DNA of 64,000 nt from contig NZ_JAUHPV010000012.1 in assembly GCF_030418315.1 (NCBI RefSeq), positions 1 to 64,000 on the forward strand, written 5' to 3'. The notes beneath the pieces were generated by a model, which was not told the DNA's origin, searched no databases, and saw only the letters and a program-made list of their open reading frames with translations. Both the position numbers and the translations under genes were made by a program. Below are positions 53,625 to 64,000 of this stretch, one piece after another. Position 1 is the first letter of the stretch. Each line of letters opens with the position of its first letter. This DNA comes from Demequina zhanjiangensis. GTDB taxonomy: Bacteria; Actinomycetota; Actinomycetes; Actinomycetales; Demequinaceae.

Positions 53625-54689
53625 ATGCGCATCGATGACTACCTCAGGCTCGTCCCCAAGACTGAGCTTCACTGCCACTTCGTCTCGACGATGTCGGCCG
53701 CCAGACTGATCCAGCTCGCCGACCGCTACGGCGTGGCGCTCCCCACGACGGACCCGGAGGCGCTGTTCGCGTACGACGATCTCGCGGACTTCCTCGTCGC
53801 CTTCCGCGCAGCGACCGACGTGCTCAGGAGCGCCGACGATCTGGCCCAGGTCGCGTACGACGGCGTACGAGCCGACGTCGCCGCGGGATCCCTCCGCTAC
53901 CGCGAGTACTACGTGAACCCCCAGTACTTCGCCCCCAAGGGCCTCGGCTATCGCGACCTCATGGACCCGATCATCGACGGTCTGCGTGCCGCCGAGAGCG
54001 ATCTGGGGGTCGGCTTCAGGATCGTCGTCGCGATCAACCGTCAGGAGTCGGCGGCCTCCGCCTTCGAGCTCGTGGAGACCGTGCTCGACAACCCGCTGCC
54101 GGAAGTGGTCGGCATCGGCCAGGACGACCTGACGCCTGAGCTCACCGAGGACCCGGGACGCTTCGCCGACGCCTACGCGCTCGCCCGCTCCCACGGGCTC
54201 CGCGCCACCGCTCACGTAGGCGAGAGGCCCGTCGACAGCCCTGCGAACGTCCGCGTCGCCATGGACGTGCTCAAGGTCGACAGGATCGACCACGGCTACA
54301 GGATCGTGGACGACGCCGAGCTCACGGCCCGCGCACGCGACTCCCACATCCACTTCGCCACGACCCCCTGGTCCACGACCATCTGCTCCGGCTGGACGAT
54401 CGACCCGCAGCACCGGATCAGGCGGATGATCGACGAGGGGCTCTCCGTCAGCTTCTCCTCCGACGACGCGGTCTTCTTCCGCACCTCAGTGGCGCGCGAG
54501 TTCACCGAGGCGCTTCCCCTGATGGGACTCGGTGTGGACGACGCGCGACGCATCGCCCTCGCAGGCATCGACGGCGCATTCTGCGACGACGACACCAAGG
54601 CGACGCTCAGGGCACGATTCGCCGCCGAGATGCTTGCTCTCGACACTGCGCTCGCTGAAGGCTCCTCGACGCTCGGGTCGGCTGCGTAG
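53625..54689 (+). CDS. Adenosine deaminase family enzyme
   Basis: 354 residues, TIM-barrel amidohydrolase. Zinc ligands H16 and H18 (ELHCHF), H197 with the general acid E200 (HVGE in place of the usual HAGE), H223 (DHGYR) and D280/D281 (SSDDAVF). Full length. ATG with GGAAGGAG upstream. Could be adenosine deaminase, adenine deaminase or a related aminodeaminase; the changed residues around the site mean the substrate should not be assumed. Confidence 0.87.
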   Translation: MRIDDYLRLVPKTELHCHFVSTMSAARLIQLADRYGVALPTTDPEALFAYDDLADFLVAFRAATDVLRSADDLAQVAYDGVRADVAAGSLRYREYYVNPQYFAPKGLGYRDLMDPIIDGLRAAESDLGVGFRIVVAINRQESAASAFELVETVLDNPLPEVVGIGQDDLTPELTEDPGRFADAYALARSHGLRATAHVGERPVDSPANVRVAMDVLKVDRIDHGYRIVDDAELTARARDSHIHFATTPWSTTICSGWTIDPQHRIRRMIDEGLSVSFSSDDAVFFRTSVAREFTEALPLMGLGVDDARRIALAGIDGAFCDDDTKATLRARFAAEMLALDTALAEGSSTLGSAA

Positions 54690-54784
54690 GCGCCACGCCG
54701 CCGAGGTCCGCACCACCGCGAGATCGCGGCCCTGCCAGGACCTTGGACCGACGAAAGGACCCCTCGGACGCGCGACGCTTAAGC

Positions 54785-55306
54785 ATGGCTATCTGGGTCG
54801 TCTACGAGTCGCTGTGGGGCAACACCGCCGCAGTCGCCCATGCCATCGCCGAGGGCATCGGAGACGAGGCGAAAGCCGTCTCGACCGCCAGCGCAGACCC
54901 CGCCGAGGCCGTCGGCCTGCGCGCGCTCATCGCCGGCGCACCCGTGCACGGGATGACCCTTCCCACGACGCAGTCGATCGCGACCGCCACCGCCCACAAG
55001 GTCAACGACGATCATGCCGAGCCTCGCACCGACGAGCCGCTCATGAGGGACTGGCTGGACGGCCTGCCCGAGCTCAGGATCCCTGCGACGGCCTTCGATA
55101 CTCGAGTCCGCGGGCCGCTCGGCCGCGGGGCCGCGACCGCGATCATCCGTGCGGAGGCATCGCGAGGCTGCACGTTGCTCGCGCAGCCCAAGGGCTTCCG
55201 CGTGGACTTCCGCAACGCCGGACCCGAGCAGGCCGACCTCCTGAAGGAGGGCGAGCTGTCCAAGGCACGCGCGTGGGGTGCGGAGCTGGGCGCGCTGCTG
55301 AGCTGA
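54785..55306 (+). CDS. Flavodoxin-like protein
   Basis: 173 residues. N-terminal YESLWGNTAAVAHAIAEG is the FMN phosphate loop; APVHGMTLP follows as the second FMN loop. The C-terminal half is extended relative to bacterial flavodoxins. ATG 54785 has no clear ribosome site; a TTG at 54743 with CCAGGACC is an alternative. Electron partner unknown. Confidence 0.8.
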   Translation: MAIWVVYESLWGNTAAVAHAIAEGIGDEAKAVSTASADPAEAVGLRALIAGAPVHGMTLPTTQSIATATAHKVNDDHAEPRTDEPLMRDWLDGLPELRIPATAFDTRVRGPLGRGAATAIIRAEASRGCTLLAQPKGFRVDFRNAGPEQADLLKEGELSKARAWGAELGALLS

Positions 55307-55359
55307 GCTACGAGGTGACGGCGGCCACGCGCTCTGCGGGCAGCGGTCCTGCTACGGGC

Positions 55360-56340
55360 TCAGTCCTTGCTGGTGGACTTCGACTTGTCGCCCGAGTTCC
55401 CGCGCGTGTCCGCGGTCGCGTTCGGGTTGGAGTTCGAGTTCGGGCCAGGCTTGGCGTCCTCATCGGTCGAGCTTCCCGCGTCGTCGCCGCTCTTCGCGCC
55501 GCCCGCGTTCGATCCGGAGCTGCCTGAACCCTCCTTGGAGTTGCCAGCGCCGCCGTTCGCGTTGCCGGAGTTGCCGGGCGCCTCGTCGGTCACGTCCTCC
55601 TCGACAGCCGGCTCCGAGCCGCTGCCGCCCTCAGCGGCGACAGCGTCCTCGTCGGCGGCCTCGGGCTCGACGATGCCCCGCGCGTGCTGGGACACGGCCT
55701 GACCGAACTCACGGCCCGTGAGCTCCGTCTGCGTCATGAACGTCAGCATCGCGGCGACCTGCTCACGCCGCTCGAGCGACTGCTCCGAGCCTTCGTTGAG
55801 CACCGACTCGGCCGCGTGCAGGAGCCCGGTCAGCTCCTCCGCCTCGTCGTCGTCCATCCCGTCCATGTCCTCGACGGCCTCGACGGAGGTGTCGAGCGCC
55901 TGCTCCACCTCGTCGTCCGCGAGGAGGGCCTGCACCTCGGCGAGGCGCTCCTGCGCTCCGCCGTTGTTGATCCCGACCACCTCGAGCGCGCGGTCGAGCC
56001 CGTAAAGGAAGTCTCCGGGAGCAGCCTCGTCGGCCATGGCGGCGCCACCGAAGGCGACTGCACCAAGACCCGCAAGAGCGAGGGCGATCGCGCCACGACG
56101 GCGCGTGCCTGAAGAGGAGGGACGCGACGCGCCGACCGGGCCGCCGTCAAGGGGGGCGGCGGCGGCCACGGCGGCGAGCCGACCTGAAAGGCCGACTACG
56201 TGCGCGTCGTCCATCTCCGTGACGTAGGTGCGACGGATGCCGTCGACCGCGTCGGAGAGGACGCCCAACTCTGGGTCCGCCGGCCTGCGGCCGGCGAGCA
56301 TGGCTTCGACGTCTGCGTCGGAGATGCGGCGTGAAGTCAT
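55360..56340 (-). CDS. Membrane protein with DUF5667-type domain, putative anti-sigma factor
   Basis: 326 residues. Cytoplasmic N-terminus of about 95 residues (anti-sigma-like, SDADVEAMLAGRRP), one membrane helix (about 100-118), then ADEAAPGDFLYGLDRALEVVGI, the mark of DUF5667. After a helical acidic part comes a 100-residue tail rich in Gly, Ser, Asn and Asp. Directly downstream of the ECF sigma gene with stop/start in close contact; this pairing in actinobacteria points to a sigma/anti-sigma unit. The target signal is unknown. Confidence 0.8.
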   Translation of the reverse strand: MTSRRISDADVEAMLAGRRPADPELGVLSDAVDGIRRTYVTEMDDAHVVGLSGRLAAVAAAAPLDGGPVGASRPSSSGTRRRGAIALALAGLGAVAFGGAAMADEAAPGDFLYGLDRALEVVGINNGGAQERLAEVQALLADDEVEQALDTSVEAVEDMDGMDDDEAEELTGLLHAAESVLNEGSEQSLERREQVAAMLTFMTQTELTGREFGQAVSQHARGIVEPEAADEDAVAAEGGSGSEPAVEEDVTDEAPGNSGNANGGAGNSKEGSGSSGSNAGGAKSGDDAGSSTDEDAKPGPNSNSNPNATADTRGNSGDKSKSTSKD

Positions 56341-56350
56341 AGCACTCCTG

Positions 56351-56929
56351 TCATCGCTCGCGCCCATCGAAAGGTGACGCACCGTCCGCAAGTTTTTTCC
56401 GAAGAACCTTCAGCGCACGGCTCTGGATCGCCTTGACCGCCCCTTCGGAGCGTCCGAGCGCCTGCGCCGCCTCGGCCACGGACAGGTCACCGACAACCCG
56501 CAGCATGAGGACGTCACGCTGCGCCTCGGACAGGTGGGAGATCAGGCTCTCCACCTCGATCAGGGACATCGCGTTCATCGCGTCCGACTCGGTGTCCCCG
56601 AGCCAATGCGTCTCTGCGACCTCCATCGCCGTGTCGCCGTCCATCGTGCGGACCTCGCGCCCGCGCTTGCGGAACGCATCCTGCATACGCCGGTGCGCGA
56701 TGGTGAAGACCCAGGAGCGGAAGTCGCTCTCGTCGCCCTCGAAGCGGTGGATGTCCTTCGCCACGGACAGGAAGGTCTCAGAGACGAGGTCCTCCACGTC
56801 GGGAGCGCCACGGCTCCTGAGGTAGCCGCCCACGTTCCCAGCGAGATCGCGGTAGAGACTCTCCCACGCCCACGCGGCCCCGGTGCGAGCGGCAGCGAGC
56901 ACCGAGTCGAAGTAGTCGCCTAGAGCCAC
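56351..56929 (-). CDS. ECF-type RNA polymerase sigma factor
   Basis: 192 residues. Region 2 (DVEDLVSETFLSVAKDIHRF ... SWVFTIAHRRMQDAFRKRG) and region 4 (LSEAQRDVLMLRVVGDLSVAEAAQALGRSEGAVKAIQ). GTG 56929 chosen: GAGGGG precedes it, the length is then typical, and the promoter at 57017-57046 lies upstream of it but downstream of the next possible start (57049). Partner of the DUF5667 protein. Confidence 0.9.
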   Translation of the reverse strand: MALGDYFDSVLAAARTGAAWAWESLYRDLAGNVGGYLRSRGAPDVEDLVSETFLSVAKDIHRFEGDESDFRSWVFTIAHRRMQDAFRKRGREVRTMDGDTAMEVAETHWLGDTESDAMNAMSLIEVESLISHLSEAQRDVLMLRVVGDLSVAEAAQALGRSEGAVKAIQSRALKVLRKKLADGASPFDGRER

Positions 56930-57016
56930 TGCCCGCCCCTCGTGATCGCTCGGTCCAGGCTGGCGGCCGTCACCCGCCCCCCAGCTGGCAGCCGAGCAGA
57001 TCTCGGCTCGGCGCGA

Positions 57017-57046
57017 ATCTAACACTCCGGAAGGGAGTGGACGAAA
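57017..57046 (-). promoter_or_regulatory. Promoter of the sigma gene with palindrome in the spacer
   Basis: -35 TTTCGT (57041-57046) and -10 TTAGAT (57017-57022), 18 bases apart on the minus strand. The spacer holds the perfect inverted repeat CACTCC-N5-GGAGTG (57023-57039), a place where a repressor or activator could act. Confidence 0.5.
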
Positions 57047-57158
57047 CACCCACGATCGCGCCTCGTGCTCACCCTACGGGGGTGTGAGAGCAACACCACA
57101 GCGTCACGCCGGCGCACGTGAGAGCAGACGAGGGCCGGGCCGGCACGCGCGCGTGGAC

Positions 57159-57164
57159 TACGTT
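57159..57164 (+). promoter_or_regulatory. -10 element for the leaderless upstream ORF
   Basis: TACGTT exactly six bases before ATG 57171, with no ribosome site between. Confidence 0.5.
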
Positions 57165-57170
57165 GGCCAC

Positions 57171-57212
57171 ATGCTCACCTGCGCGATCGCTGCCCCGTGG
57201 CGACGGCCATGA
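57171..57212 (+). CDS. Leaderless upstream ORF (13 residues)
   Basis: ATG-started frame encoding MLTCAIAAPWRRP, ending in TGA that overlaps the ATG of the flavoprotein gene (ATGA at 57209-57212). A -10-like TACGTT stands six bases before its ATG. The flavoprotein gene has no good ribosome site of its own, so it may depend on reinitiation after this ORF. Short leaderless upstream ORFs with coupling are well known in mycobacteria. The peptide itself resembles nothing I know. Confidence 0.5.
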   Translation: MLTCAIAAPWRRP

Positions 57213-58444
57213 GCACCGCGACGGTCATCGGAGGAGGACCGGCCGGGCTCTTCGCGGCCCAGACGCTCGCCTCAGCGGGAGTCTCCGTCACCGTCCACGA
57301 ACGCAAGCCCTCGCCCGGACGCAAGTTCCTGCTCGCCGGTCATGGCGGACTGAACATCACCCACTCAGAGGCCCTCGCAGCCTTCGTCGCCCGCTACGGC
57401 GCCTCCGCGCAGAGGATCGCTCCGATGCTCGAACGGTTCGGCCCTGAGGACCTGCGCGCGTGGTGCGCCGACCTCGGTGAGCCGACCTTCGTGGGCTCCA
57501 GCGGTCGGGTGTTCCCTGAGGCGTTCCGCGCCACTCCCCTCTTCCGAGCCTGGCTGGCGCACCTGGAGGAGCTTGGCGTGCGAATCGAGCGGCGCTCCAC
57601 CTGGTCCGGCTGGGATCCCGACGGCAGGCCGCTCATCACGGACTCCGCAGGAGAGACTCGTGCGGCCGCGAGCGACGTGACCCTGTTCGCGCTTGGCGGT
57701 GCCTCCTGGCCGCATCTGGGCGCCGACGGGGCGTGGGTGGAGCCATTCCGCGAGCGCGGAGTCGAGGTGACGGCGCTCAGAGCCGCCAACGTCGGGATGC
57801 GCGTCGACTGGTCGGAGGTGTTCGCCGAACGGTTCGCGGGGACGCCGCTCAAGAACGTGTCGCTCACGGTGCGCGGCAGCGACGCACCGCCTCAGCGCGG
57901 CGACGCGATGCTCACGCGCGCAGGGATCGAAGGCGGACCCGTCTACGCGATCGGAGCAGACATCCGCGCGGCACTCGAGGCGGCCGCCATGGGCGGCGCC
58001 GACTGCAACCTCCTGGTGGATCTGCGCCCCGACATCGACGTGGCGCAGCTCGCGCAGCGACTTGGGCGGCGGCGCCCCAAGGACTCCACGTCGACGTGGC
58101 TGCGGCGCGCGCTGGGTCTCGACGCTGCGGCGATCGGCCTCCTCCGCGAGGCCCGTGGGGTGGCGCTGGCCGCCGATCCCGCGCAGATGGCGGAGCTCAT
58201 CAAGGCCGTGCCGGTCGCGATCACCGACACGATGCCGATCGACCGCGCCATCTCCACCGCAGGCGGGATCGCATGGTCCGAGGTGGACGAGCACCTCATG
58301 CTTCGCCGCATGCCCGGCACCTTCGTGGCGGGTGAGATGCTCGACTGGGAAGCGCCGACGGGCGGCTACCTGCTGCAGGCCTCGTTCAGCATGGGAGCCA
58401 CGGCCGCGGACGGCGCGCTGGCCTGGCTCGGACGGCAGGCCTAG
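57209..58444 (+). CDS. NAD(P)/FAD-dependent oxidoreductase, BaiN/HI0933 type
   Basis: 411 residues. FAD motif VIGGGPAGLFAAQTLASAG at the N-terminus, ERKPSPGRKFLLAGHGGLNITHSE (family signature), ALGGASWPHLGADG and the C-terminal second FAD contact GEMLDWEAPTGGYLLQ. ATG 57209 is coupled to the upstream ORF; GTG 57197 is also in frame. Members include a bile-acid delta-7-reductase, but most have unknown substrates. Confidence 0.88.
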   Translation: MSTATVIGGGPAGLFAAQTLASAGVSVTVHERKPSPGRKFLLAGHGGLNITHSEALAAFVARYGASAQRIAPMLERFGPEDLRAWCADLGEPTFVGSSGRVFPEAFRATPLFRAWLAHLEELGVRIERRSTWSGWDPDGRPLITDSAGETRAAASDVTLFALGGASWPHLGADGAWVEPFRERGVEVTALRAANVGMRVDWSEVFAERFAGTPLKNVSLTVRGSDAPPQRGDAMLTRAGIEGGPVYAIGADIRAALEAAAMGGADCNLLVDLRPDIDVAQLAQRLGRRRPKDSTSTWLRRALGLDAAAIGLLREARGVALAADPAQMAELIKAVPVAITDTMPIDRAISTAGGIAWSEVDEHLMLRRMPGTFVAGEMLDWEAPTGGYLLQASFSMGATAADGALAWLGRQA

Positions 58445-58526
58445 TCCCCGCGATTCCTGAACCGGGACACCGGCTCACGTTCCCGGCTGATTTCGCGCTC
58501 CCGCGTGCCGTCTTGGAGCCCCGGCC

Positions 58527-58559
58527 GGCTGACGCCGTGCGAGGAACACCTCGTCAGCC
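58527..58559. repeat. Nested inverted repeat between the convergent genes
   Basis: GGCTGACG (58527-58534) pairs with CGTCAGCC (58552-58559), and inside it GAGG-AACA-CCTC (58541-58552) forms a small stem sharing one base. The surrounding 248 bases (58445-58692) have no supported gene. Could be a bidirectional terminator without T-runs. Confidence 0.4.
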
Positions 58560-58692
58560 CCAAGGTGCGCCGGCATCGAGTTCACGTTGGAACCGGCCGC
58601 CGAGGAGTACAGGGCTAGCGCTTCTGCGCAGCGGGCCGAGCTTTCAGCCGTCGTCTAGGCGTTCGTCACGACGCAGACCGACAAGTGGGCAA

Positions 58693-60483
58693 TCACCCCT
58701 CAGCAGGCTTCGTCGTCCCGATCTCGGACCAGCGCTTCCGCAGGGTCCGTGCGACGCTCTTCGGCCTTCGGTCGCGCGTGAAGACACCCTTCTTGTTCCC
58801 ATCGACACGGTGGATGCCGATCGAAGTCTGGAAGTCGGCGAAGTTCCACACCTGCTCGCCCACGAACTCGGGGATACGGTCGAACACACGGTGATAGGTC
58901 GCGAGCAGGTCGTCCTGGTACTCCTCGGTCCAGGGCTGGTCCCAGACCGAGTGCATGCCTGACATGGTGTCCGCGCCGTACTCCGTCATCATCAGCGGCT
59001 TGCCGTACTTGTCGGCCCACATCCGCAGCTCACGCTCGAGGAAGTTCTCTGCAGTACCGAGGTCGCCGGGTGTCACGTACCAGCCGTAGTAGCGGTTGAG
59101 GCAGATCACGTCGAACAGGTCGGCCAGATTGTCATTGTCGGGGTTGGCGAACATCACCGCGGCGTAGGTGAGCGGTCGTGTGGGGTCGAGCTCTCGTGCG
59201 AGCTCCACGATCGGCTCGAAGTATGCGCGCGAGGCGGGGTCGTTCGACGCGGTCTCATTCGTGAGGCACCACATCACCACCGACGGGTGATTCTTGTCGC
59301 GTGCGATGAGCTCGCGGACGTGCTGCGCGAGTGCCGCCTGGGACGCGTCGTTGCAGGCCTCATCGGAGAAGGTCGGTGGAGCTTGCTGGCCAGTCAGGCC
59401 GGCGGCGACCTCGTTGTTGAGGCCGACCGCTGCGGTCTCGTCGATCACGACGATGCCGTGACGGTCCGCGAACTCGTAGACCTCCTCCGCGTACGGGTAG
59501 TGAGAGGTGCGGAACGAGTTCGCGCCGATCCACTCCATGAGCTGGAAATCGTGCACCAGGTACGCATCGTCGTGGCCCTTGCCTCGCACGGCGGTGTCCT
59601 CGTGCTTACCGAACCCGGTGAAGTAGAACGGCTCGCCGTTGATAAGGAACTCCGCACCCTTGACCTCAACTGTGCGGACGCCGACCGGCAGACGGTAGAT
59701 GTCCCGCGTGTCGCCATCCGCGAGCGCCTCGATCTCGAGCTCGTAGAGGTATGCCGCGCCCGGCTGCCACAGGTGGACGGCGTCCACAGTGAGGGTGCCG
59801 CTCGCACCCTCAGCACTCGCCACGACCTCGCCCTCCTCGTCACGCAGGACGACCGACACCTCCCCTTCTCCGGTGAGGTCGACCGAGTAGTCGACAAGTC
59901 CGGTTCCGCCATCCACGCGGGTCACGATGGTGACGTCGTCGACGCTCACCTCCGGCACCGAGCACAGCCACACCGATCGCGCCAGGCCTGCGTAGTTGTA
60001 GAAGTCGTGGAGGTAGGTCAGGGACTCCTTGCCCGACATCCCGACCGCGACCTTGCCCGGCGGGATCGTCTCGTTTGTGAGGACGTTGGACACACCCACC
60101 GTGAGGCGGAAGCGCTCGCCGGGCGTGACGTGCTCGGTGATGTCCGCGGCGAACGGCGTGTAGCCGCCGACGTGCTCGGCGACGAGGGCGTCGCCGACAT
60201 AGACGCGACCCTCGTGCGTGGCGGAGTCGAGGCGCACGACGATACGCTCCCCCGCCCAGCCCAAGGGCACCTCAACCTCGCGCTGGTACCAGACCCACCC
60301 GATGTGGTCGCGGATCGCGGCGTCGGTGAAGAGGTCGTTGTAGCTCGCCGGAACGGCGGCTTCGAGACGACCGGGGAGACGACGCGTCCACGGCTGGGGG
60401 TTGTCTGCAGCGTCCAGCGCGAAGCGCCAGAGTCCGTCGAGGTTGATCAGGCCGCGCGTCGCGGTCGACTGGGGCTTGAGCAT
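58693..60483 (-). CDS. uidA: Beta-glucuronidase (GH2)
   Basis: 596 residues, the length of E. coli UidA. Sugar-binding, immunoglobulin-like and TIM-barrel domains in order. Acid/base Glu410 in LTNE and nucleophile Glu501 in MTEYGAD fall almost at the E. coli positions (413, 504). FRTSHYPYAEE and NRYYGWY are also conserved. No signal peptide, so it acts on imported glucuronides. 19 bases after the GH2 beta-galactosidase gene. Confidence 0.93.
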   Translation of the reverse strand: MLKPQSTATRGLINLDGLWRFALDAADNPQPWTRRLPGRLEAAVPASYNDLFTDAAIRDHIGWVWYQREVEVPLGWAGERIVVRLDSATHEGRVYVGDALVAEHVGGYTPFAADITEHVTPGERFRLTVGVSNVLTNETIPPGKVAVGMSGKESLTYLHDFYNYAGLARSVWLCSVPEVSVDDVTIVTRVDGGTGLVDYSVDLTGEGEVSVVLRDEEGEVVASAEGASGTLTVDAVHLWQPGAAYLYELEIEALADGDTRDIYRLPVGVRTVEVKGAEFLINGEPFYFTGFGKHEDTAVRGKGHDDAYLVHDFQLMEWIGANSFRTSHYPYAEEVYEFADRHGIVVIDETAAVGLNNEVAAGLTGQQAPPTFSDEACNDASQAALAQHVRELIARDKNHPSVVMWCLTNETASNDPASRAYFEPIVELARELDPTRPLTYAAVMFANPDNDNLADLFDVICLNRYYGWYVTPGDLGTAENFLERELRMWADKYGKPLMMTEYGADTMSGMHSVWDQPWTEEYQDDLLATYHRVFDRIPEFVGEQVWNFADFQTSIGIHRVDGNKKGVFTRDRRPKSVARTLRKRWSEIGTTKPAEG

Positions 60484-60502
60484 GAGTCTGAGTCCTTACG
60501 AG

Positions 60503-64000
<3,498 letters not shown>

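Noticed and set aside
58568-58659. Short plus-strand stretch reading ...FTLEPAAEEYRASASAQ... up to a TAG at 58657-58659
   Set aside because: It looks faintly protein-like but has no start signal and no homologue that I recognise; too short to call a pseudogene.

Overview
The window is high-GC chromosomal DNA with the coding style of a Gram-positive actinobacterium, most likely of the order Micrococcales. The grounds are GTG and TTG starts, ATGA stop/start overlaps, many TANNNT-N6/7-RTG (leaderless) starts, a DevS/DevR-type two-component pair, a single-gene RNase E/G with a long disordered N-terminus, and an MglA/roadblock module. The genus cannot be fixed from the sequence alone. No rRNA, tRNA, CRISPR array, insertion sequence or prophage gene was seen.

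Layout. 1-400: low-GC stretch without a supported gene. 401-7871 (minus): class-III aminotransferase, proB, obgE, rpmA, rplU, rne. 8300-16483: cydABDC (bd oxidase and its ABC assembly exporter), followed directly by a DevS/DosT-like heme-type sensor kinase and, convergently, its DevR/DosR-like regulator. Two tandem GGGAC-N4-GTCCC sites, the DosR box pattern, sit just upstream of cydA. 16499-25644 (minus): a housekeeping block mutM-rnc-rpmF-DUF177-coaD-rsmD and recG-DAK2/FakA, interrupted by two plus-strand genes for membrane-anchored CBM2-like proteins. 25882: rpmB with a strong terminator.

26173-35205 is an accessory cluster: a TetR regulator divergent from a plus-strand set of DUF3237, a peptide/nickel-type ABC importer (lipoprotein, permease, a permease-ATPase fusion and a second ATPase), an amidase and a zinc alcohol dehydrogenase. 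It looks like a system for uptake and hydrolysis of an amide-type compound. It lies between rpmB and thiL, which are normally close together in actinobacteria. 35255-45360 (mostly minus): thiL, a quinone-reductase-like protein, an XRE/DUF2178 self-regulated pair, MATE transporter, DUF3515, SDR, ddl, gpsA, plsC and murA. 45486-48522: PfkB kinase, P-loop kinase, CPBP-like membrane protein and TetR. 48649-51502: leuD-leuC divergent from an IclR regulator.

51524-53281 (minus): an MglA-type small GTPase with three roadblock/LC7 proteins and no kinase partner. 53625-55306: adenosine-deaminase-family enzyme and a flavodoxin-like protein. 55360-56929: ECF sigma factor with a DUF5667-type membrane partner. 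57171-58444: a tiny leaderless upstream ORF overlapping a BaiN/HI0933-type flavoprotein. 58693-64000 (minus): glycosidase operon GH1 (cut by the window edge) - GH2 beta-galactosidase - GH2 beta-glucuronidase.

The best candidate for a coherent and testable system is the DevRS-cyd unit, in which the regulator, the sensor, the binding sites and the oxidase are all visible together. Next are the amidase/ABC island, the kinase-less MglA/roadblock module and the twin CBM2-like surface proteins.
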